Origin: Paenibacillus sp. RUD330
GTDB taxonomy: Bacteria > Bacillota > Bacilli > Paenibacillales > Paenibacillaceae
Length of the DNA stretch: 64,000 nucleotides
Direction: 5' to 3'
Assembly (NCBI RefSeq): GCF_002243345.2
Contig: NZ_CP022655.2
Coordinates: 3,722,501-3,786,500 of the forward strand
The notes beneath the pieces were generated by a model. That model had not been told where the DNA came from. It did not search any database and saw nothing but the letters and a program-made list of their open reading frames with translations. The translations under genes were made by a program, and so were the position numbers. Of this stretch, positions 25,641-33,423 are shown one piece after another (position 1 is the first letter of the stretch; every line of letters begins with the position of its first letter).

Positions 25641-25785
25641 ATGCCGTCTTATTTGCCTCTTTTTGCGGCTTTCGAATGCCGTCCGCTGTCTTTATACTCC
25701 CCACACTCTTCAAAAGCCCTACGGGGCAATTCTGTGCGTCTAGTGCAATATGGGCGGTGCCTACTCGCTGCCATTTGTCGATCAT
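25639..25785 (-). CDS. Small phage protein, 48 aa
   Basis: The ATG at 25783-25785 follows GGAGGTGACACG and overlaps the stop of the DUF1064 gene (ATGA). The product begins MIDKWQRVGTAHIALDAQNC and is basic at its C-terminus. It is the last gene of the early operon. The function is unknown. Confidence 0.55.
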   Translation of the reverse strand: MIDKWQRVGTAHIALDAQNCPVGLLKSVGSIKTADGIRKPQKEANKTA

Positions 25786-26141
25786 CGTGTCACCTCCGTG
25801 AATTTATGGTCTCGATACCGGTTTAGAAACAGCTTCTTGCGGAGCGTGTACGCCTGAGTCTTGGTCGCATCCCCACCCTTCACGTCGATGACCTCCTTCG
25901 ACCCGTCATGGTGATGGATCAGAAAATCGGCGGTGTAGTTGATCGACTTGACCGTGTTGCCGAAGTAGTCCTTAAATGCGTCCAAAAGGCGGAAGCGTGG
26001 CTGACACTCGAAGTCTTTGATCTGCCCGACGCGTTTCATGAGCTTCAGTTGCTGGTAGTATGCTGCCTCTGCATGGCTGTCGAACTTGATCCCGTCAACC
26101 TGCGTCTTGCGGGCTCCGTACTTGCTCCCCAGTCTCGGCAC
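25782..26141 (-). CDS. DUF1064 family phage nuclease-like protein, 119 aa
   Basis: A GTG start at 26139-26141 follows GAGGCGG. The protein shows the DUF1064 pattern: MPRLGSKYGARKTQVDGIKF, SHAEAAYYQQLKLMK, a central YTADFLIHHHDGSKEVIDVK with the D...EVIDVKG motif of PD-(D/E)XK-type nucleases, then TLRKKLFLNRYRD. The fold relates to small phage endonucleases acting on branched or replicating DNA. The precise activity is unproven. Confidence 0.82.
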   Translation of the reverse strand: MPRLGSKYGARKTQVDGIKFDSHAEAAYYQQLKLMKRVGQIKDFECQPRFRLLDAFKDYFGNTVKSINYTADFLIHHHDGSKEVIDVKGGDATKTQAYTLRKKLFLNRYRDHKFTEVTR

Positions 26142-26304
26142 GACGCCGCCTCATCTCTGCCCATGAGATATGGACCGGGATCAGCCTTAGCCCCGTGACA
26201 CTCTTGCTCAGCTCCTCCAGCTCTTTGCGCGCCTTATCCTGCTCTACCGGATCAATGAGCTGCAGGCGGCTCATGCTGGATACGACGGTGTAGAGAGTAC
26301 CCAT
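26095..26304 (-). CDS. Hypothetical early phage protein, 69 aa
   Basis: The ATG at 26302-26304 directly follows the TAG of the previous gene. The product (MGTLYTVVSSMSRLQLIDPV...) is charged and helical and ends QVRSPQDAG. It overlaps the DUF1064 start by 47 bases in another frame. The function is unknown. Confidence 0.5.
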   Translation of the reverse strand: MGTLYTVVSSMSRLQLIDPVEQDKARKELEELSKSVTGLRLIPVHISWAEMRRRRAETGEQVRSPQDAG

Positions 26305-26484
26305 CTACTTGACCCCCTTCTTGTACGTGGGTACGTATGACGGCGCACCTGGAACCTTCATGGGCCGATGTGGTCGAGTGGGCCAGCCGTGCTTGTCGTT
26401 GTAGGCGGCGAGTTCTTCCTTGGGCAGGAACCAACTCTTCAGCGACGCGTCCATCCGCTCTTGCTCGGGCTTTTCGATTAGCAT
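26305..26484 (-). CDS. Hypothetical early phage protein, 59 aa
   Basis: The ATG at 26482-26484 (MLIEKPEQERMDASLKSWFL) follows AAGGAGG; upstream in-frame codons belong to the overlapping 26478 gene. The product has a basic Pro-rich C-terminus (HRPMKVPGAPSYVPTYKKGV). It is not recognised. Confidence 0.55.
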   Translation of the reverse strand: MLIEKPEQERMDASLKSWFLPKEELAAYNDKHGWPTRPHRPMKVPGAPSYVPTYKKGVK

Positions 26485-26822
26485 GGGGGTTCCTCCTTGG
26501 GAATGAGCATTTTTGCGAGATGCCCTTCTTTCCATCCCGCGCCAGGCAGATGTCTTCCCAACCACTGCACATACGCTGTCTTACCTGTTGAAGAAAATTC
26601 GTATATTGTGCCATCGTTGCATTCTGGACGATTCTTATGTTTCACTTTGTCCCCTAAGTTGAACTTAGGCACCTCTGGAGTTGGTGGATCAAATGCGCCG
26701 GACTCAATTTCACCTATGAGGCGATCTAGCAATCCGACGTGTATCACGGCGCCGTCCCTGCGATACTGCGTTCGCTTAATCACTAACGACTTCAGCAGTT
26801 TCCCCTTGTCAATCAGTTCCAT
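26478..26822 (-). CDS. Hypothetical early phage protein with SH3-like segment, 114 aa
   Basis: The ATG at 26820-26822 (MELIDKGKLLKSLVIKRTQY) follows GAGGATAACC. The middle (FNLGDKVKHKNRPECNDGTI, YEFSSTGKTAYVQWLGR) reads like a small beta-barrel of the SH3/KOW type. The role is unknown. It overlaps both neighbours slightly. Confidence 0.6.
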   Translation of the reverse strand: MELIDKGKLLKSLVIKRTQYRRDGAVIHVGLLDRLIGEIESGAFDPPTPEVPKFNLGDKVKHKNRPECNDGTIYEFSSTGKTAYVQWLGRHLPGAGWKEGHLAKMLIPKEEPPC

Positions 26823-27003
26823 GGTTATCCTCCTCGATTTCCTCACAATGCGTCAGCGCATACGGGCTATCCGAATCGCAGATGGCTATCTTTCCGTTCA
26901 TGAGCGTTGGGCCGCCTTGCCACCATGCCCTTGTCAGGACATCACCGACTTTCGCTGATCCTTCCCACCCGTCTTGAATGTCCTTAATCACTCGATACTT
27001 CAC
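26809..27003 (-). CDS. Hypothetical small phage protein, 64 aa
   Basis: A GTG start at 27001-27003 (MKYRVIKDIQDGWEGSAKVG) follows GGAGGATGCAGC. The sequence is beta-rich with an acidic tail (CEEIEEDNHGTD) and resembles small phage proteins with an SH3-like fold. The function is unknown. Confidence 0.55.
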   Translation of the reverse strand: MKYRVIKDIQDGWEGSAKVGDVLTRAWWQGGPTLMNGKIAICDSDSPYALTHCEEIEEDNHGTD

Positions 27004-27110
27004 GCTGCATCCTCCTCCCTCTCCTGCTGCTTCTCCCATTCCAACTCTTCCAGTCCGCGACGAATGAATTCGTCGAAGTCTTGGTCGATCAGGTCGTAGT
27101 CGTCGATCAT
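27000..27110 (-). CDS. Tiny acidic phage protein, 36 aa
   Basis: The ATG at 27108-27110 overlaps the stop of the helicase loader gene (ATGA), and its stop overlaps the next GTG start. The product (MIDDYDLIDQDFDEFIRRGL...) is one acidic helix. Tight coupling on both sides supports it, but it is very short. Confidence 0.45.
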   Translation of the reverse strand: MIDDYDLIDQDFDEFIRRGLEELEWEKQQEREEDAA

Positions 27111-27976
27111 GCCGGTTCCTCCCTCAGTCGGTAGTTGAGTTCTCGTCCTCCGTGAATTTCCACGCGGAAGTCGTGGCACATCTCTTTCAGTCGACTTCCC
27201 AATCCCTCGTCCAGGCTAAGCAGGTATTCCATGTCCCGTTCGGTGGAAATGAGGATCGGCTTGCGCTCTTGGTAGCGGTAGTTGATGACCTGGAAAAGTT
27301 TCTTGATCTCGTATGCGCTCGGCTGTGCTGGTGGTTTGAATAGATCGTCAATGTACAGCACCTCGACCGTTTGCATCTTCTCGAACCGCTTATTGTTCAC
27401 GTCTTCTTTGCTCATATCGTCCTTGACCATTTCCATCGTTTCGACCCAAGGGACATATAGAACTTCATGACCTCCGTCCATCAGTCCGTTCGTAATGGCG
27501 GCGAGCAGGTGCGTTTTACCGCACCCCGGCCGGCCCATGAGCATGATGCCGTTATTCGCCGTCTTTTGGACCGCGTCGAACCTGTTGTAATAAACCCAAG
27601 CTTTGCGGAATGCCTCTTGGATCGGCTGCGGCATGACTTGGTGGTAAAAGTTGTTGAACGTCTTGTCCCGAAACGCATCCGTAATCTGACTGGCTCGCAT
27701 CATCTTTTCAACCCGGCCCCGTTCCACGCAGCTGCAGACCGTCCAGTGATCCATCATGACTTCGACCAGTTCACCCTTTACCGTTTGGGTAACAGGCTGC
27801 TTGACGAACGTGCCGCCTTCATCCCGACATTCCTGGCAGCGGTATGTCGGAATCGTCCCATTTGCCGGGGTAGATTCTTGAGACTTTGGATTCTGCCGGT
27901 ACTCTTCCGCCTTCTTGCGAATGAACTCCATGTCGAATCCCTTTAGGGCCTCTTTCATGCTCTGCATTGCGTTCAC
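27107..27976 (-). CDS. DnaC/IstB-type helicase loader ATPase
   Basis: The 289-residue AAA+ protein (GTG at 27976, or the ATG three codons on) has a Cys cluster near residues 48-85 (YRCQECRDEGGTF, WTVCSCVERG), Walker A GRPGCGKT (about 148-155), Walker B VEVLYIDDLF (about 205-214) and an STERDMEYL sensor-1-like segment. Such proteins deliver the replicative helicase to the phage origin. It is paired with the initiator-like gene upstream, with which it overlaps by 158 bases in another frame. Confidence 0.88.
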   Translation of the reverse strand: MNAMQSMKEALKGFDMEFIRKKAEEYRQNPKSQESTPANGTIPTYRCQECRDEGGTFVKQPVTQTVKGELVEVMMDHWTVCSCVERGRVEKMMRASQITDAFRDKTFNNFYHQVMPQPIQEAFRKAWVYYNRFDAVQKTANNGIMLMGRPGCGKTHLLAAITNGLMDGGHEVLYVPWVETMEMVKDDMSKEDVNNKRFEKMQTVEVLYIDDLFKPPAQPSAYEIKKLFQVINYRYQERKPILISTERDMEYLLSLDEGLGSRLKEMCHDFRVEIHGGRELNYRLREEPA

Positions 27977-28682
27977 CGTCCTTTTGAGGATATAGCTGCT
28001 CCTTACGGGTTATTTGATCTTTGACGATCATGCCTTGAAGCGTCTTGGTTAAGTATGAGTGCGGCTTGTCCTGGCTTTTTTTGATACAGGCTTCTATGAC
28101 TTCCAAATCAGCCATTCCGATATAGCTGAATACCACGTCCAGGATGTAAAGGTTGAGTCCGCTGATATTCATTTCCATGCAAAGTTTTTGCAATCGATCT
28201 TTATGAGGATTGGTGTCGATCGCGTGCGTGTGCGTTTCACTTCCCTTAACTTCACCTTCTCTTAAATTAAATTCTTTTAAATTATATTGCGCGTGATCTG
28301 TGGGTGAAGGCTCACTGACTTGTCCGTGATCATTCACTGAATGATCAGTGAGTGGTGCAGGCAGCTTGGATTCTTGAGGTCTATTGATGGTTTGATGCTT
28401 CTTGAAGTTGTTCAGAAGGATGTATTTTTGGGAGTCAACCTCGTACCGAAGGATCATCTTCCGACTCGCCAGTTGGTTCAGCCATTCGTCTACACTCTGT
28501 GGGGTAATGTCCATGTCGTAGGGATAGATCAGCGACTTCACGAGACCAGGATGACCCTTTAGCCGGCCTTCATCGTCGGCCTGGGAAATCAAGCCCATAA
28601 ACAGCAGCCGGACACTTGGGCTCAATTCGCCGAGCTTCTCATCTTCCCAGAAGCTTGGGTCGATCATTCGCTTGCGCGCCAC
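27819..28682 (-). CDS. DnaD-like phage replication initiator
   Basis: A GTG start at 28680-28682 follows GGAGGG. The N-terminal 110 residues (MARKRMIDPSFWEDEKLGEL, SVRLLFMGLISQADDEGRLK, QKYILLNNFKKHQTINRPQ) are the winged-helix part of phage initiators. Residues 165-230 form a DnaD/DnaB-II-like helical region (YIGMADLEVIEACIKKSQDK, SYLTKTLQGMIV). The last 55 residues lie inside the loader gene in another frame, look low-quality (PQKDGERNAEHERGPKGIRH) and may not be native. Confidence 0.8.
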   Translation of the reverse strand: MARKRMIDPSFWEDEKLGELSPSVRLLFMGLISQADDEGRLKGHPGLVKSLIYPYDMDITPQSVDEWLNQLASRKMILRYEVDSQKYILLNNFKKHQTINRPQESKLPAPLTDHSVNDHGQVSEPSPTDHAQYNLKEFNLREGEVKGSETHTHAIDTNPHKDRLQKLCMEMNISGLNLYILDVVFSYIGMADLEVIEACIKKSQDKPHSYLTKTLQGMIVKDQITRKEQLYPQKDGERNAEHERGPKGIRHGVHSQEGGRVPAESKVSRIYPGKWDDSDIPLPGMSG

Positions 28683-28726
28683 CTTTGTACCCTCCTTTCC
28701 CGAACCTCAGATACCACCAACGAGCG

Positions 28727-28951
28727 TCAATTTCGATCCACAATCGTTTCATCAGGAGAAGACTCTTCTTCATCCTCTTCCGTCCCTTCATATTGCCTCA
28801 GTCTGTATTCCAACTTGATACGCGCCTCTCGCTCTCTGTGAGCCTCTGCACGCCATCTGGAGCAGTTGTGCAGGGCTGTGTCTCTCTCGGCCTTGATTTC
28901 CGCCAGGAGGGCACGTAGGCCCTCTATTTGAATGTCGCGTGGGTCAGTCAT
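28727..28951 (-). CDS. Coiled-coil early phage protein, 74 aa
   Basis: The ATG at 28949-28951 (MTDPRDIQIEGLRALLAEIK) follows GGAGGTACTC. Nearly the whole protein is one charged coiled coil with an acidic tail (EEDEEESSPDETIV). The function is unknown. Confidence 0.6.
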   Translation of the reverse strand: MTDPRDIQIEGLRALLAEIKAERDTALHNCSRWRAEAHREREARIKLEYRLRQYEGTEEDEEESSPDETIVDRN

Positions 28952-29046
28952 GAGTACCTCCATATCAAGATCACCAAGGCGTAGAAGGGGAGTAAAAGCG
29001 TCATCGCGTAGAGCAGTCCTTTGATTACCGATCCATCTTCACGCAT
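28948..29046 (-). CDS. Tiny single-pass membrane protein, 32 aa
   Basis: The ORF (MREDGSVIKGLLYAMTLLLP, then FYALVILIWRYS) has one membrane helix over about residues 9-28. Its start overlaps the stop of the preceding gene and its stop overlaps the next start (ATGA). Small membrane proteins of this type are common in phage early regions and often affect the host envelope. Confidence 0.5.
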   Translation of the reverse strand: MREDGSVIKGLLYAMTLLLPFYALVILIWRYS

Positions 29047-29419
29047 GCTCTGCCTCCGATCGAAGGGCTAGGATGGCCGCTATGGTGATGGCGTGGGGGG
29101 CTGATTCAGACTCCTCAGCCACAGAGGCGACGTATCGATTTAGCCCTACGTCCCACTTGTCAAACCTGGCTCCATGGCCGCCAGAGTCAAGGGACTGCAA
29201 AATGTAGTCCCACCCCAGTCGCCGCATCTCCTCGATGACCTGTCCGGCGCCGTCCCAGGTGGTGGAGGGGGTGAAATGCCAGACAGGTTCGTCGTGAATC
29301 CACCAATGCCCGAGTGTGACAAATGGAGCCTGAGCATCTGGCGGAATCCATTCGTACCCAAGCGCCCGAGCCAACACCGCATCCAACTCCGGCCCCGCCG
29401 TCATCGTCCTAACGTCCAT
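29039..29419 (-). CDS. Phage ABA-sandwich domain protein, 126 aa
   Basis: The ATG at 29417-29419 (MDVRTMTAGPELDAVLARAL) follows GGAGGCCCCCA; the frame is open further upstream but that part overlaps the YopX-like gene. The pattern AGPELDAVLARALGYEW near the start and a central PSTTWDGAGQVIEEMRRLGW are typical of the phage ABA sandwich family. Function in the family is not established. Confidence 0.75.
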   Translation of the reverse strand: MDVRTMTAGPELDAVLARALGYEWIPPDAQAPFVTLGHWWIHDEPVWHFTPSTTWDGAGQVIEEMRRLGWDYILQSLDSGGHGARFDKWDVGLNRYVASVAEESESAPHAITIAAILALRSEAEHA

Positions 29420-29834
29420 TGGGGGCCTCCTTGACTCGATCCCAGAAGTCTCCCTCCTTGAGCAGCTCGGGGTGCTGGTGGATGTTACCGATGACCTGGA
29501 ACCTGCATTCCCCGTCGCCCTCGACATACTGCCACAGAGGGAATGAATTGTTGCGGATAAGAACTGATTTCGTTCTCTCGACTTTAGCCATGAATTGAGC
29601 CATGCGATCATTCCACAGAATGGAATACATCGCATGTTCCCCGACTGCTATATCCCCCTCGTAAATCTCGGTCCCGTTCTTGTCCTTGAGGCCGGTCCAC
29701 CGCAGCCAGACCAGCCCCTCCCTGGCATCGTTGATCGGCGTCGGCCCCATCTTGATCCACTCGTCCAGCGTATGTGCATAGGTCATTTTGCCAATGCCCG
29801 GCAGCCATGCGCGGAGTTTGATTTGCTCACCCAT
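29409..29834 (-). CDS. YopX family phage protein
   Basis: The 141-residue protein shows the YopX pattern: IKLRAWLPGIGKMTYAHTLD at the start, RWTGLKDKNGTEIYEGDIA in the middle and RFQVIGNIHQHPELLKEG near the end. YopX proteins are common early proteins of Firmicutes phages and of the SPbeta family; their function is not known. It overlaps the next gene by 11 bases. Confidence 0.85.
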   Translation of the reverse strand: MGEQIKLRAWLPGIGKMTYAHTLDEWIKMGPTPINDAREGLVWLRWTGLKDKNGTEIYEGDIAVGEHAMYSILWNDRMAQFMAKVERTKSVLIRNNSFPLWQYVEGDGECRFQVIGNIHQHPELLKEGDFWDRVKEAPNGR

Positions 29835-30273
29835 CGGTTCTATCTCCTTTCAAGTCGTCATTTTCAATGCGCGTCAGGTTCCCATTCGCGTCCATTTTGA
29901 AGCGTGGTCTAAACTCCTCGTCGCCGTACTCGCGCAGGCTGTGGAGCTGATGACGGAGCTGGTCGTTCTCGGCCTGTAGGCGCTCCGTTTCGCGCCATTG
30001 AGCGTCGAGGTTGCCTTGCAGGACGGATATGGTCACGTCCCTTCGCTCGATCTCTCCCTGCTGGCGCTGTACCTCGGCTAGGAGGGATCGGATAGTGTTT
30101 CCTACCGGGGAACCTGCAAACATTTCAGCATGCTTGAGCGCCACCGCCATCTGCTCCGCCGTCATGGGCTGCTGTTCGCTGAATTCCTGAGCCAATTCAA
30201 GCACCTTCTCAGCATTGAATCCCATGTCAATATGGCCAACAACAAACGGCTTGGGCTGCTGTTCGTTACTCAT
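29827..30273 (-). CDS. Coiled-coil early phage protein, 148 aa
   Basis: The product starts MSNEQQPKPFVVGHIDMGFN and has a coiled coil over about residues 65-115 (LAEVQRQQGEIERRDVTISV). Its start overlaps the stop of the previous gene and its stop overlaps the YopX start. The function is unknown. Confidence 0.6.
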   Translation of the reverse strand: MSNEQQPKPFVVGHIDMGFNAEKVLELAQEFSEQQPMTAEQMAVALKHAEMFAGSPVGNTIRSLLAEVQRQQGEIERRDVTISVLQGNLDAQWRETERLQAENDQLRHQLHSLREYGDEEFRPRFKMDANGNLTRIENDDLKGDRTDG

Positions 30274-30514
30274 GGGCGGCCTCCTTGACGTTCCTCGGTC
30301 CGTTCTTCATGCAGTTCGGGCAAAGCCAGCCTCTGTGCTTGGTCAGCTTCCAACCATGCACACGGAATTCTTTCGCCGCATCCGTTTCTCTTCGGGTGCT
30401 CACCTGCTGCCATTCCGTACATCCGCCGCACCAAACCGTAAAGTCCCGGCTTATCCAGCCCTTGTATTCGGTCTGGCCTCCCTTGAAGAAAACCCTTCCT
30501 GTTAAATCACCCAT
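30266..30514 (-). CDS. Two-CxxC zinc-finger early phage protein, 82 aa
   Basis: The sequence contains FTVWCGGCTEWQ near residue 27 and HRGWLCPNCMKNG near residue 61, a likely single zinc site of the rubredoxin-knuckle type. It may bind DNA or a host protein. No family is recognised. Confidence 0.65.
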   Translation of the reverse strand: MGDLTGRVFFKGGQTEYKGWISRDFTVWCGGCTEWQQVSTRRETDAAKEFRVHGWKLTKHRGWLCPNCMKNGPRNVKEAAHE

Positions 30515-30556
30515 CCGCTATCCCTCCTTGGGAAGCCTTAGCCTCCCTGTGTTGTG

Positions 30557-31354
30557 CTAGAAAAGCCGCTGCTGTCCGGCTGTTGCTGCTATCGGGTTGA
30601 TCCAGAGGACTTCCGTCCGGGACCGCCCGTTCTCAATGACCTGCTGGCGCTCTTCACGACGCCAGTGTGTGAGCCGGTCGTCGTACATCTGGTTCGGATA
30701 CCCGGAGATGATGGCCGGGCCGGCATGCGCGTCCAGCGCATCCAGCAGCTGTAGATGGTCCGCATCGTTCATCTCGTTGTCGTAGATGGTCCCGTTCCGA
30801 GTCGCCATCAGGTAAGGCGGATCCGCGTAGATCATCACGTCCGGCCGGTTGTATCGCTCGATGACTTGAAGAGCTGACCGGTTCTCGATCTGGCAGGACT
30901 TCAGCCGATCGGCCACGAGCAATATTTGATCCGATAGCTGGTTGAACTGCTTGATTCTGTATGAGTCATCTGGCGTCCCACGGCATTTCCATCCGCTTAT
31001 GGATCCGGTCTTCACGCGGATGCTTTGCCAGCACCGGACCAAGAAACGCCGGGCTTGATCAATTTCGTCAACCACCGCTTCATGGGCCGCCAGGTACTCG
31101 CTGCGTGCGTAGGGCGTCCAGCGCAAGGCGTGCGCCAGTTCTTCCGGGCGGTCCCGGACGACGCGGAAGAGGTTCACGACGTCGCCGTCCAGGTCGTTCA
31201 CGGTCTCAAGAACAGCCGGTTCCTTGTTGAACAGCACCGCGCCGGAGCCGAAGAACGGCTCCAGGTAGGTCGTATGCTCCGGCATGTGGCTGATGATCCA
31301 GTCGGCCATGCTCCACTTACTACCGGGGTAGTGCAGAATTCTCGGGACGCTCAC
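30557..31354 (-). CDS. DNA adenine-N6 methyltransferase (Dam/D12 class)
   Basis: A GTG start at 31352-31354 follows GGAGGG. The 265-residue protein has the D12 class motifs in order: YPGSKW (about 9-14), YLEPFFGSGAVLF (about 30-42, SAM binding) and YADPPYLM (about 175-182, catalytic). It transfers a methyl group from SAM to adenine N6 in a short target. No cognate nuclease is adjacent, so it is probably an orphan phage methylase that protects against host restriction or affects phage regulation. Confidence 0.92.
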   Translation of the reverse strand: MSVPRILHYPGSKWSMADWIISHMPEHTTYLEPFFGSGAVLFNKEPAVLETVNDLDGDVVNLFRVVRDRPEELAHALRWTPYARSEYLAAHEAVVDEIDQARRFLVRCWQSIRVKTGSISGWKCRGTPDDSYRIKQFNQLSDQILLVADRLKSCQIENRSALQVIERYNRPDVMIYADPPYLMATRNGTIYDNEMNDADHLQLLDALDAHAGPAIISGYPNQMYDDRLTHWRREERQQVIENGRSRTEVLWINPIAATAGQQRLF

Positions 31355-31388
31355 TCCCTATCCCTCCTTATGAAACTGACTCAGCCGG

Positions 31389-31724
31389 TCAGAGAACTTC
31401 TGTCAGAATGCGGAAATCCTTGAACATACGATTTTCTACAGTCACCTCGACCGGCTTCCCTTTCAGTTGCGAGACCGTCCTGCATTTTGCGTCTTTGAGA
31501 ATCCGGTCAAGGAATTTCATTTGCTGGACCAAGTAATCTCCAAGCGCTTCATCTGTTTTCTCCCATGCCTTCTCGTTCAGATTGACCGTATATTTCCCGC
31601 CGTCTCCAACGCCGCCGCCGTCGAAATGAAATTCCAGTTGGAGGCCGATCAAGAACTCATGTCCGTTTACCTGTCCGAACTCTGCGGACGTGATCTTTCC
31701 GAGATGCCGCTCTACCATGCCCAT
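31389..31724 (-). CDS. Hypothetical early phage protein, 111 aa
   Basis: The product (MGMVERHLGKITSAEFGQVN...) is beta-rich with GGGVGDGGKYTVNLNEKAWE and a final VEVTVENRMFKDFRILTEVL. It resembles small oligosaccharide/oligonucleotide-binding type phage proteins but is not recognised. Confidence 0.6.
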   Translation of the reverse strand: MGMVERHLGKITSAEFGQVNGHEFLIGLQLEFHFDGGGVGDGGKYTVNLNEKAWEKTDEALGDYLVQQMKFLDRILKDAKCRTVSQLKGKPVEVTVENRMFKDFRILTEVL

Positions 31725-31754
31725 CGAATCTATCTCTCCCTTTGGTTGAATGTA

Positions 31755-31919
31755 TTAACTTTCGATTATCAAGTTGAAGATGTCTGCCTTTACACCGCAC
31801 GCTTGCTCAATTAGCTCGCTCTGCTGCTCGCTGCCCAGCGCATCGAATTCATCCGGGGTGAAGTCCAGTTCTACCGTGAATACCTCTGTCACCGTCGCCA
31901 GCCCTGTCACTTTGATCAT
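31755..31919 (-). CDS. Small early phage protein, 54 aa
   Basis: The ATG at 31917-31919 follows GGGAGAGATAACC, the same leader style as its neighbours. The product reads MIKVTGLATVTEVFTVELDF with an acidic helix after it. The function is unknown. Confidence 0.55.
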   Translation of the reverse strand: MIKVTGLATVTEVFTVELDFTPDEFDALGSEQQSELIEQACGVKADIFNLIIES

Positions 31920-31961
31920 GGTTATCTCTCCCTTGGGGTGGATTGAAATGCTTGAATCCGG

Positions 31962-32210
31962 TCAGTGTATGGCGAGTATCACGAATCCCTCTTTGACATA
32001 GTTGGGATCTGATAAGATATAGAGAACTTTCCTGGAACAGTCGCGCCCGGTATACCCTTCCTCAGCAGGGTCCCACTCTCTGAGCAAAAGTTCATCCCCA
32101 ACACGATATGGACGGTCTGCTTTCCTGACCTCGAAGGTCTTCTGCTGGTCATAAACAGCCTGGAAAAATTCCGGCCAGATTTTCAAATGATGAACAGTGA
32201 CTTCGCTCAC
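31962..32210 (-). CDS. DUF3850 (ASCH-superfamily) protein
   Basis: The 82-residue protein shows the DUF3850 pattern: HHLKIWPEFFQAVYDQQKTF, EVRKADRPYRVGDELLLREW, then VLYILSDPNYVKEGFVIL. It has an ASCH-like beta-barrel that is expected to bind RNA or modified nucleotides. The role in phages is unknown. Confidence 0.85.
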   Translation of the reverse strand: MSEVTVHHLKIWPEFFQAVYDQQKTFEVRKADRPYRVGDELLLREWDPAEEGYTGRDCSRKVLYILSDPNYVKEGFVILAIH

Positions 32211-32213
32211 TCT

Positions 32214-32510
32214 CTATCCCTCCTCGTGAAATGTCTCCAACCATTCCCTACCTTCACGGCAGCTGTCTGCCCAGCGATGACACGGGGTGCAAAGGTGCGC
32301 AAAGTCATGCGCGGTAGGCTTACCCTCCGACTTCCAGCGGCGGGCCGTGTGCGCTAATTCTGTGGCTCTAGCGCGGTCACAGCGTTCGCAGGCTCCACCA
32401 CTCCGCTCGTGGACCTCCCGGCGCACGGCTTGAGTGGCTTCGCTTCTCGTTGTGCGGCTCGGTTTAAACCGCTTATAGGACGGCTTTGGTACAGCTCTGA
32501 CAATATCCAT
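32214..32510 (-). CDS. HNH-like zinc-binding protein, 98 aa
   Basis: The C-terminal 65 residues have the order GGACERCDRARATELAHTAR and FAHLCTPCHRWADSC: two CxxC knuckles with an intervening LAH, as in small HNH nucleases of the Ref/NinG type. The catalytic His would be in ELAHTARR. It sits beside the ERF annealing protein, which suggests a recombination or DNA end-processing role. Nuclease activity is not certain. Confidence 0.6.
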   Translation of the reverse strand: MDIVRAVPKPSYKRFKPSRTTRSEATQAVRREVHERSGGACERCDRARATELAHTARRWKSEGKPTAHDFAHLCTPCHRWADSCREGREWLETFHEEG

Positions 32511-33208
32511 CAGAATGGCAGCGGTTCTTCTACAGGCTCAGGCTGGTAGGACTCCAGCCGCTTGATTACGGCGCTTGCGTTGGTGGAGCTGAGTTCCGTT
32601 GTGTGTGCGACCCCATATCCTTTGAGCATGGTGCGATACATGTCATCCGGGATTTTCTTCTCCAGTAGCATCTTCTTAATCAAACCGATCTGAGCTGGAC
32701 TTATCGGCCTTACCGGATTGCCTCCTACCTGCCCGCCAGAGGCGTTTGAAGGCGGCGGGGCGGAGTTGCTGCGAGCCGGAGTATTCGCTGTATCCTGTGC
32801 CCGTTTAGGAGCCTCCGAAGCCTTGTTGCCATCGTCATCCACCTCTGTCCCCAGCGAAAGGAACGCCGATAGACTGTAGCGCCTTGCGTAGGTACCACCG
32901 CTGCCGGCGCCTTGCGGATCGTCCTTTGAAAGCTTGCAGGTGAAAGGCTCGCTGGTCATCCATTCGCCTGATTCATGCATGATGGTCGTGGCACATGACA
33001 GCGTGCCAGGAGTATGGCAGAACAGGTCTTGCATAACGAATAGTTTGTGGGTGGAAAGTACCGGTCGGATCTCCTCCAGGATGTTGGCAAGGTCCGCGTA
33101 TTTGCTCTTGAAGTGAGGATTCTCCGCATTTTTGGCGATGTTCTCAATCTCGCTGTTTGCCGCGCAGAGAGCTGCGGCGATCTTGGCAATCGTTTCACTC
33201 TTTTGCAT
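32510..33208 (-). CDS. ERF family single-strand annealing recombinase
   Basis: The 232-residue protein has the ERF core in its first 130 residues: NPHFKSKYADLANILEEIRP (about 31-50), TTIMHESGEWMTSEPFTCKL and GAGSGGTYARRYSLSAFLSL (about 103-122), with the usual D-rich segment GTEVDDDGNKA. A Pro/Ser/Asn linker and a small C-terminal helical domain (AQIGLIKKMLLEKKIPDDMY) follow. It anneals complementary single strands during phage recombination, probably with the HNH-like protein next to it. Confidence 0.92.
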   Translation of the reverse strand: MQKSETIAKIAAALCAANSEIENIAKNAENPHFKSKYADLANILEEIRPVLSTHKLFVMQDLFCHTPGTLSCATTIMHESGEWMTSEPFTCKLSKDDPQGAGSGGTYARRYSLSAFLSLGTEVDDDGNKASEAPKRAQDTANTPARSNSAPPPSNASGGQVGGNPVRPISPAQIGLIKKMLLEKKIPDDMYRTMLKGYGVAHTTELSSTNASAVIKRLESYQPEPVEEPLPF

Positions 33209-33211
33209 GGG

Positions 33212-33421
33212 TTAAGCGCCCCTTTCAATGGTCATCACAACCGGCTCCAAGCGCCATTTTTCCAGATCCTCCGGCCGGTAGATGCTCACTTGCTTCCAGC
33301 ATTCAGCCTCTTCCAGGGAGCGCCATCTAAACGCTCCCCACAGGCTCTTGGTGGGCTCTGCAAGCCTCCCCCAGTAAAGACCGTCATCTCGCACCAGCAC
33401 ATAAGCTTCGCGAGTTTCCAT
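33212..33421 (-). CDS. Hypothetical early phage protein, 69 aa
   Basis: The ATG at 33419-33421 (METREAYVLVRDDGLYWGRL) is preferred over the start three codons upstream. The sequence is beta-rich with several Trp residues. The function is unknown. Confidence 0.55.
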   Translation of the reverse strand: METREAYVLVRDDGLYWGRLAEPTKSLWGAFRWRSLEEAECWKQVSIYRPEDLEKWRLEPVVMTIERGA

Positions 33422-33423
33422 GA

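Noticed and set aside
29420-29635. 72-codon N-terminal extension of the ABA-sandwich gene
   Set aside because: It overlaps the YopX-like gene in another frame, is rich in Ser and Arg, and the ATG at 29419 has a strong binding site.
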